DNA of 64,000 nucleotides from Litchfieldella anticariensis FP35 = DSM 16096. Its GTDB lineage: Bacteria; Pseudomonadota; Gammaproteobacteria; Pseudomonadales; Halomonadaceae. Each line of letters begins with the position of its first letter. Position 1 is the first letter of the stretch. Under the pieces are notes generated by a model, which worked only from the letters and a program-made list of their open reading frames with translations, was not told the origin of the DNA and did no database searches. The stretch lies in assembly GCF_000409775.1 (NCBI RefSeq), contig NZ_KE332392.1:102459-166458 (forward strand), written 5' to 3'. Shown here in pieces: positions 58,970-64,000 of the stretch. The position numbers and the translations under genes are program-made.

Positions 58970-60217
58970 TCAGGCTTGGGAGGCTTCCACTTCTTCCGAT
59001 GCTGGCCGTGGCTTGTCCTTGAAAGAGAGTAAGAACAGCACCAGCACCGCTAGCGCGAACACGGCTGGGAACAGCCAGATGCCCTGCCAGGCATGAGTGC
59101 CGTCGTTGTTCGCGAAAAGGTCGGTGATATGACCCGCCACCCAGAAGCCAATCAGCATGCCTACGCCATAGGTGGCTAGTGTGATCATGCCTTGTGCCGA
59201 GCTCTTGAATCGCTCGCCCGCCCGGGCGTCGGTGTAGATCTGGCCGGTGACGAAGAAGAAGTCATAGCAGATGCCATGCAAGGCGATGCCCAGGATCAGC
59301 ATGAAGATCAGGTCGCCACTGTTACCGTAGGCGAATAGCGCATAGCGCAGGGCCCAGGCGAGCATACCGATCAGCAGCGTCTTCTTGATGCCGAAGCGAT
59401 GGATGAATATCGGCAATAGCAACATGAACAGCACTTCCGAGATTTGCCCCAGGGTCATCTTGCCGGTGGGGTTGGCTACGCCGATCTCGGCCAGGAAAGG
59501 GTTAGCGTTTTGATAGTAGAAGGCAAGGGGAATGCAGATCAGCACCGAGGCGATAAAGAAGATCGCGTAGTTCCTGTCCTTGAGCAGTTTCAAGGCGTCG
59601 AGACCCAGGAGTTCCTTGATGCCGACGGACTCTCCCTTGCCAGCCTTGGGAGGCGTGGCGGGCAGTGTGAAGCTATAGATACCGAGTGCCAGGGAGGCGA
59701 TGGCGCACATCATGAAGGTATTGCGCAGCAGGCCTGCCTCGATGGCTTGTGCTGAATCCCAAGCGAAGGCGTAGCTGATGGCAAGGCCCGCCACGATCCA
59801 GCCGATGGTGCCCCACACACGAATCTTGGCGAATTCCCGAGAGGGATCGGTCATCTGACGGAACGAGACCGAATTGACCAGGGCCAGGGTGGGCATGTAC
59901 AGGATCATGTAGAGCAGCACCAGCGGATAGAAGGCCGCGAAATCGTCCGCCAGGTACAGGCTATACATCAGCGCCGCACCGGCCAGATGCAACAGGCCGA
60001 GGATCCGCTCGGCATTGAAATAACGGTCGGCGATCAAACCGATGATGAAGGGGGCGATGATGGCGCCCCACGATTGGGTAGAGAACGCCATACCGATCTG
60101 ACCGCCCGTGGCGTCGAGATTGTGCGCCAGAAAGGTCCCGAGTGTGACGAACCAGCCGCCCCAGATGAAGAATTGCAGAAACATCATGATGCTGAGACGC
60201 GTGCTAAGTATGTTCAT
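58970..60217 (-). CDS. MFS nucleoside:H+ symporter-like (NupG/XapB family) transporter
   Basis: A 415-residue, 12-helix transporter. It matches the NHS family by MFLQFFIWGGWFVTLGTFL, WGAIIAPFIIGLIADRYFNAERILGLLHLAGA and FFFVTGQIYTDARAGERFKSSAQGMITLATYG. In this locus (TIM-barrel isomerase, Gfo/Idh/MocA dehydrogenase, LacI regulator) the cargo is more likely a sugar, polyol or inositol-like compound or nucleoside than a known one. Last gene of the leftward operon. Confidence 0.88.
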   Translation of the reverse strand: MNILSTRLSIMMFLQFFIWGGWFVTLGTFLAHNLDATGGQIGMAFSTQSWGAIIAPFIIGLIADRYFNAERILGLLHLAGAALMYSLYLADDFAAFYPLVLLYMILYMPTLALVNSVSFRQMTDPSREFAKIRVWGTIGWIVAGLAISYAFAWDSAQAIEAGLLRNTFMMCAIASLALGIYSFTLPATPPKAGKGESVGIKELLGLDALKLLKDRNYAIFFIASVLICIPLAFYYQNANPFLAEIGVANPTGKMTLGQISEVLFMLLLPIFIHRFGIKKTLLIGMLAWALRYALFAYGNSGDLIFMLILGIALHGICYDFFFVTGQIYTDARAGERFKSSAQGMITLATYGVGMLIGFWVAGHITDLFANNDGTHAWQGIWLFPAVFALAVLVLFLLSFKDKPRPASEEVEASQA

Positions 60218-60261
60218 GGCGTTACCCTTGTTGTCGTTGTGATGTCGAGTGGCTGGCGTGG

Positions 60262-61341
60262 TCAGTTCTCGTCAGCCAGCCCCAGGATCTTGCGGTTGCG
60301 CGTTCGGCTGGCGGTGACGCCGGCGAAATCGTCGAAGGCGCGCTGCGAACGCTGAATCAGGTGGTCGGCGATGAAGCTCGCCCCCTCGGCGGCTCCCTGG
60401 CGGGCATCCTTCAGGCAGCATTCCCACTCGAGCACGGCCCAGCCGTCGAAGCCGTACTGCGTCAACTTGCTGAAGATGCCCTTGAAGTCGACCTGGCCGT
60501 CGCCCAGCGAACGAAAGCGTCCGGGGCGTTCGAGCCAGTCCTGATAGCCGCCGTAAACACCGCTGCGGCCGTTGGGCGAGAACTCGGCATCCTTGACGTG
60601 GAACATGCGGATGCGCTCGTGGTAGCGGTCGATGAAGTCCAGGTAATCAAGCTGCTGCAGCAACAGGTGGCTGGGGTCGTAAAGGATGTGAGCGCGAGGG
60701 TGATGATCCACCGCTTCCAGGAAACGTTCGAAGGAGGCGCCGTCATGCAGGTCCTCGCCGGGGTGGATCTCGAAGCACAAGTCGACTCCGGCATCGTCGA
60801 AAGCGTCGAGAATGGGGCGCCAGCGCCGCGCGAGTTCTGCGAAACCTTCTTCGACCAGCCCGGCCGGGCGTTGCGGCCAGGGATACATGAAGGGCCACAA
60901 CAGCGCGCCAGAGAAGGTGGCATGGGCTTTAAGCCCCAGGCGCTGGCTCGCTTTGGCCGCGAGGTGAAGCTGGTCGATGGCCCATACTGTACGTTCACGC
61001 GGCTTGCCGCGTAGCTTGGGTGGGGCGAAGTCATCGAACAGTTCATCGCAAGCAGGATGAACCGCGACCAACTGCCCCTGCAGGTGAGTAGAGAGTTCGC
61101 TGATTTCCACCCCGGCTTCCACGCAGCGACCCTTGAGCTCGTCGCAATAGGCCTGGCTTTCGGCGGCCGTTCGCAGGTCGATGCAGCGGGGGTCCACGCT
61201 GGGTATCTGTACCCCTCGGTACCCTAGCGACGCTGCCCAGCGACAGATGGTGTCGAGGCTATCGAAGGGTGGTTCGTCGCCTAGGAATTGGGCCAGAAAG
61301 ATAGCGGGGCCAAGGATCTGATTTGACGGCTCTGTACTCAT
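60262..61341 (-). CDS. Sugar phosphate isomerase/epimerase (xylose-isomerase-like TIM barrel)
   Basis: A 359-residue AP-endonuclease-2-like TIM barrel (DUF/IolE-type). Metal-ligand motifs are CFEIHPGEDLHDGASF (Glu), ILYDPSHLLLQQLDY (Asp/His), FHVKDAEF (His) and AVLEWECC (Glu). The start at 61341 (MSTEPSNQ) is set by AGAGGG upstream. It probably isomerises or dehydrates a keto-sugar formed by the co-transcribed Gfo/Idh/MocA dehydrogenase. Confidence 0.88.
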   Translation of the reverse strand: MSTEPSNQILGPAIFLAQFLGDEPPFDSLDTICRWAASLGYRGVQIPSVDPRCIDLRTAAESQAYCDELKGRCVEAGVEISELSTHLQGQLVAVHPACDELFDDFAPPKLRGKPRERTVWAIDQLHLAAKASQRLGLKAHATFSGALLWPFMYPWPQRPAGLVEEGFAELARRWRPILDAFDDAGVDLCFEIHPGEDLHDGASFERFLEAVDHHPRAHILYDPSHLLLQQLDYLDFIDRYHERIRMFHVKDAEFSPNGRSGVYGGYQDWLERPGRFRSLGDGQVDFKGIFSKLTQYGFDGWAVLEWECCLKDARQGAAEGASFIADHLIQRSQRAFDDFAGVTASRTRNRKILGLADEN

Positions 61342-61357
61342 CGTTCGTTCCCTCTGC

Positions 61358-62524
61358 TCAATCGATGGCCGGCAGTGGTGTCCACTTGCGTTCACTGTGT
61401 TGACTGGCAATCACGGTTTCGATGAAGGCCATGCCGTGCAGGCCCTCGGTCATACCGGGCACGCCCGCGGCCTGACCACTGTCGCTGCGGCGAATGCCAG
61501 CGGCAAAGTCGCGATAGAGGTTGGCCAGGGCTTCCAGGTAGCCTTCGGGATGTCCGCCAGGAAGGCGCAGCCGTTGCCGTGCTGCCTCGCTCAGCTCGGG
61601 TTGGTCGATACCCGCACGCAAAATGCGCAGCGGTGCGTGCAGCCCGCGATGGATTAGGCTGCTGGGCTCCATCTGGTGCCACTCCAGGCCGCCTTGGTCG
61701 CCGTAAAGGCGGATCTTCAAGGCGTTTTCCTCTCCCGTGCAGACCTGACTGGCCATGAGTGTGCCGCTGGCACCTTGGGCGGTTCGAAACAGTACGTCGC
61801 CGTCGTCGTCCAGGCGCCGACCTTCGGCGTGGGTGCCCAAGACAGCGCATAGTTCGCTGATGGTGTGCCCTGAAATGAATTCCGCCAGGCCGAAGGCGTG
61901 GGTGCCGATATCGGCCATGCAACCGCTGGCGCCGGCAAGTGCTGGGTCAGTGCGCCAGGCTGCCTGTTTATTGCCCTGAGTCTCGAGGGCATCGCCAAGC
62001 CAGCCTTGTGGATATTCCACGTGGATCTTGCGCAGTGTTCCGAGTTGCCCATTGCGCACCATCTCGCGTGCCTGCCAGACCATCGGATAGCCCAGATAGG
62101 TATGAGCCAGGCCATACAGACGGCCACTGGCGTTGAGTGTATGCGACAGTCGCCGGGCTTCTGCCAGTGAGAGGGCGGCGGGTTTCTCGGACATCACGTG
62201 GAAGCCAGCCTGGAGCGCCTCTTCTGCAATGGGTACATGCAGGTGATTTGGGGTCGCGATCACCAACATCTCCATCCGTTCTTCGTCAGGAAGGCGGCGT
62301 TCGCCTTCGAGCAGGGCTTGCCAGTCGGGATAGATACGCGCCGATGCGAGCCCACATAAGGCACCGGTGCGCTGGTTGTTGTCTGCATCGCGGCTGAAGG
62401 CGCCACAGACGAGCTCGATTTCACCGTCCAGGGCGGAGGCTAGACGGTGCACTTTGCCGATGAAGGCACCTTCGCCGCCGCCGACCATGCCCATGCGAAC
62501 CCGGGGTGCGGGAAGTGGCGTCAT
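61358..62524 (-). CDS. Gfo/Idh/MocA-family NAD(P)-dependent dehydrogenase
   Basis: A 388-residue oxidoreductase. Rossmann motif GMVGGGEGAFIGKVH; EKPAALS (catalytic Lys) and ADIGTHAFGLAEFISG (His) are typical of the family. The start at 62524 (MTPLPAP) has GGAG upstream. Family members oxidise sugars, sugar alcohols or inositols at C-3 or similar. It heads the operon with the TIM-barrel enzyme (spacing 16 bp) and the MFS transporter; divergent from a LacI regulator. Confidence 0.9.
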   Translation of the reverse strand: MTPLPAPRVRMGMVGGGEGAFIGKVHRLASALDGEIELVCGAFSRDADNNQRTGALCGLASARIYPDWQALLEGERRLPDEERMEMLVIATPNHLHVPIAEEALQAGFHVMSEKPAALSLAEARRLSHTLNASGRLYGLAHTYLGYPMVWQAREMVRNGQLGTLRKIHVEYPQGWLGDALETQGNKQAAWRTDPALAGASGCMADIGTHAFGLAEFISGHTISELCAVLGTHAEGRRLDDDGDVLFRTAQGASGTLMASQVCTGEENALKIRLYGDQGGLEWHQMEPSSLIHRGLHAPLRILRAGIDQPELSEAARQRLRLPGGHPEGYLEALANLYRDFAAGIRRSDSGQAAGVPGMTEGLHGMAFIETVIASQHSERKWTPLPAID

Positions 62525-62579
62525 GTCTTGAGCTCCAATCAAGTGAGGGAATATCGAGAAACATCAAGATCTGTCATGA

Positions 62580-62593
62580 TGTAACCGGTTACA
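62580..62593. promoter_or_regulatory. LacI-family operator TGTAACCGGTTACA
   Basis: A perfect 14-bp palindrome with the CCGG centre common to many LacI/GalR-family operators (AACCGGTT), between the dehydrogenase operon and the LacI gene and 55 bp from the dehydrogenase start. It is the likely binding site of the adjacent regulator. Confidence 0.75.
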
Positions 62594-62770
62594 TTTCAGG
62601 TAAAAGTAGGTAGCGAACAGGAAGGCGTCAATCATACGAAGGTCCATGACGGCAAATGGGCTTGGCACTGAGTTCAACTACTGAATGGGGTAAGCTAGCG
62701 TGCCGATGCCTCGTTGCCATCATGGGGTGAGACGAGCATGTGGTGGCACAAGCACTAAAAAAGGGAGTCC

Positions 62771-63772
62771 ATGACGAATATTCGCAAGGTTGCCGAGCTG
62801 GCGGGCGTTTCCGTGGCAACGGTATCGCGCACGTTGAAGTCCCCGGATATCGTATCGCCCAGGACACGCGACAAGGTGCTCAAGGCGGTTAGGGAGGCGG
62901 GCTATAAGCCCAATCTCATGGCGGTGCAATTTCGCTCGCGACGCACACGGAACTTGGTAGTGCTGGTGCCGACCATCGCCAATACGTTCTTTGCCCGGGT
63001 CATTAGCGGTATTCAGGAAGCGGCACAGCAACAGGGTTACAGCGTACTGCTCTGTAACACACTGGGGCGCGAAGAGTCGGAGGCGACCTATGCCAAGATG
63101 GTGACGACTCGGCAGGCGGATGGCGTCATCCAGCTACGGGCCTACAACCCGTTTCCGGCCGATGCTTTCGCTCCGGATACGCCGCTGCCAATGGTCAATG
63201 CTTGCGAGGTTCTCGACGAGGCTCCCTGTTCTAGCGTGAAACTCGACAACCGAGCGGCAGCGCGCGCTATCACCGAGCATCTGATTGGGCTGGGGCATCG
63301 GCGCATCGGCATGATCAAGGGGCCCAGGCGTAGCCCTCTGACGCGAGACCGTGTCGCAGGTTATTGCGATGCGTTGGAGGCTGCCGGTATCGCCCTCGAT
63401 GAAAGCCTGCTGTGCCCCGGCAAGTTCACTCCACACTCGGGATACGAGGCTGCCGGTATGCTGGTGGCTCGCGATGATCGTCCTTCCGCCATTTTCTGCG
63501 AGAGCGACGAGATGGCAATCGGGGCCATCCAGCGGATCAAGCAGGAAGGGCTGAGAGTCCCCGACGACATCTCGGTGGCAGGCTTCGATGATATCGCGTT
63601 TGCGTCATTCAGCGATCCTCCCTTGACCACTATCGCGCAACCGGCCGAGGCGTTTGGTCGAGAAGCCGTGGCCATGCTGATCGAGGTGCTGGAGGGCCGG
63701 GAGGAGGGGGCCAAGCAGCGCATTTTGCCCTATGAGCTGGTGATCCGTGGCAGCACAGCTGTCAAGCGCTGA
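62771..63772 (+). CDS. LacI/GalR-family transcriptional regulator
   Basis: A 333-residue regulator. N-terminal HTH MTNIRKVAELAGVSVATVSRTLKSPD (residues 1-26), followed by a hinge-helix YKPNLMAVQFRSRRT and a periplasmic-binding-protein-like effector domain (for example ICxSDEMAIG-type IFCESDEMAIGAIQ and DDISVAGFDDIAFASFSDPPLTTI). The SD GGGAG precedes the ATG. It probably represses the divergent sugar-catabolic operon and the following solute-binding gene in response to the pathway sugar. Confidence 0.93.
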   Translation: MTNIRKVAELAGVSVATVSRTLKSPDIVSPRTRDKVLKAVREAGYKPNLMAVQFRSRRTRNLVVLVPTIANTFFARVISGIQEAAQQQGYSVLLCNTLGREESEATYAKMVTTRQADGVIQLRAYNPFPADAFAPDTPLPMVNACEVLDEAPCSSVKLDNRAAARAITEHLIGLGHRRIGMIKGPRRSPLTRDRVAGYCDALEAAGIALDESLLCPGKFTPHSGYEAAGMLVARDDRPSAIFCESDEMAIGAIQRIKQEGLRVPDDISVAGFDDIAFASFSDPPLTTIAQPAEAFGREAVAMLIEVLEGREEGAKQRILPYELVIRGSTAVKR

Positions 63773-63885
63773 ACTTCCTTTCAATGCTAATCGCTTTACA
63801 ATGTGATATGAATTCAAGTGCTTCTCTTCTATACCAATAACCGACCTGGATCGAGAATCCGGGCCAACGCATTCAAGGACACGCT

Positions 63886-64000
63886 ATGACTGCATTTCGC
63901 TGTTCTCGTCTGACCACCGTTGTGGTTGGTGCCGCTCTGCTGTGTACGGCCGTGACCGCTCAGGCGCGCGAATTTTCCGTTTCCACCGTGCTTTCCGATG
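63886..64000 (+). CDS. Start of an exported protein, probably a transporter solute-binding protein (partial)
   Basis: The first 38 codons: a signal peptide (LTTVVVGAALLCTAVTAQA) followed by REFSVSTVLSD, then the window ends. A signal peptide followed by this kind of strand in a sugar-locus position is typical of TRAP (DctP) or ABC solute-binding proteins, but too little is present to decide. It lies 113 bp after, and co-directional with, the LacI gene. Confidence 0.55.
   Translation, partial: MTAFRCSRLTTVVVGAALLCTAVTAQAREFSVSTVLSD

Overview
The window is a high-GC, gene-dense chromosomal segment of a gammaproteobacterium, most likely a Halomonas-type member of the Halomonadaceae. The grounds are a short phasin, the many LysR/MocR/AraC regulators each facing the genes they probably control, CoA-acylating MmsA next to an omega-amino-acid aminotransferase, the pirin/YcaC cluster and codon usage. 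No rRNA, tRNA, CRISPR array, prophage or complete insertion sequence was seen. Names rest on reading motifs and recalling families; no database search was run.

Layout. 1-5.2 kb: the 3' end of putA; a periplasmic molybdoenzyme with a membrane cytochrome b and a Met-rich MxxDx pentapeptide protein, facing an OmpR-type two-component system; then a phasin gene with two putative PhaR-like sites. 5.2-14.9 kb: a methyltransferase facing an AraC regulator, and a LysR regulator facing a tripartite RND efflux operon that carries a 142-bp MITE-like element between adaptor and pump. 14.9-19 kb: mmsA and aminotransferase (beta-alanine/omega-amino-acid catabolism) with a LysR regulator. 19-25.2 kb: PaiB, two GNAT acetyltransferases, a MocR regulator, RidA, and a FetA-FetB-BASS-type exporter operon. 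25.3-29.4 kb: an LHPP-type HAD phosphatase, an NCS2 permease and a quinone reductase with its LysR regulator.

29.36-32.43 kb is the most unusual part: an AT-rich island with a type 1 isopentenyl-diphosphate isomerase, an Agrobacterium Ipt/Tzs-type adenylate isopentenyltransferase and a convergent soluble cytochrome P450. Together these look like a compact pathway for a cytokinin or another prenylated adenine. It ends next to what looks like the 3' remnant of a truncated gene.

32.6-46.6 kb: amino-acid racemase, VOC protein, FocA-type channel, an ArsR/SRPBCC/DUF899 operon with a striking pair of palindromic operators, an orphan Nmad3-like gene, arylamine N-acetyltransferase, endonuclease IV, a monooxygenase-like membrane protein, a second MITE copy forming the stop codon of a pirin gene, the pirin-YcaC-pirin/LysR cluster, a small cupredoxin/DUF1571/SRPBCC operon and GrpB. 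46.7-57.9 kb: chemoreceptor, nitroreductase, DMT exporter/MarR pair, DUF1127/LysR pair, EAL-CBS-GGDEF protein, modABC and a DUF192 protein. 57.9-64 kb: DMT exporter and a catabolic locus (MFS transporter, TIM-barrel isomerase, Gfo/Idh/MocA dehydrogenase) facing a LacI regulator and the start of an exported protein. The molybdate transporter could feed the molybdoenzyme at the left end.
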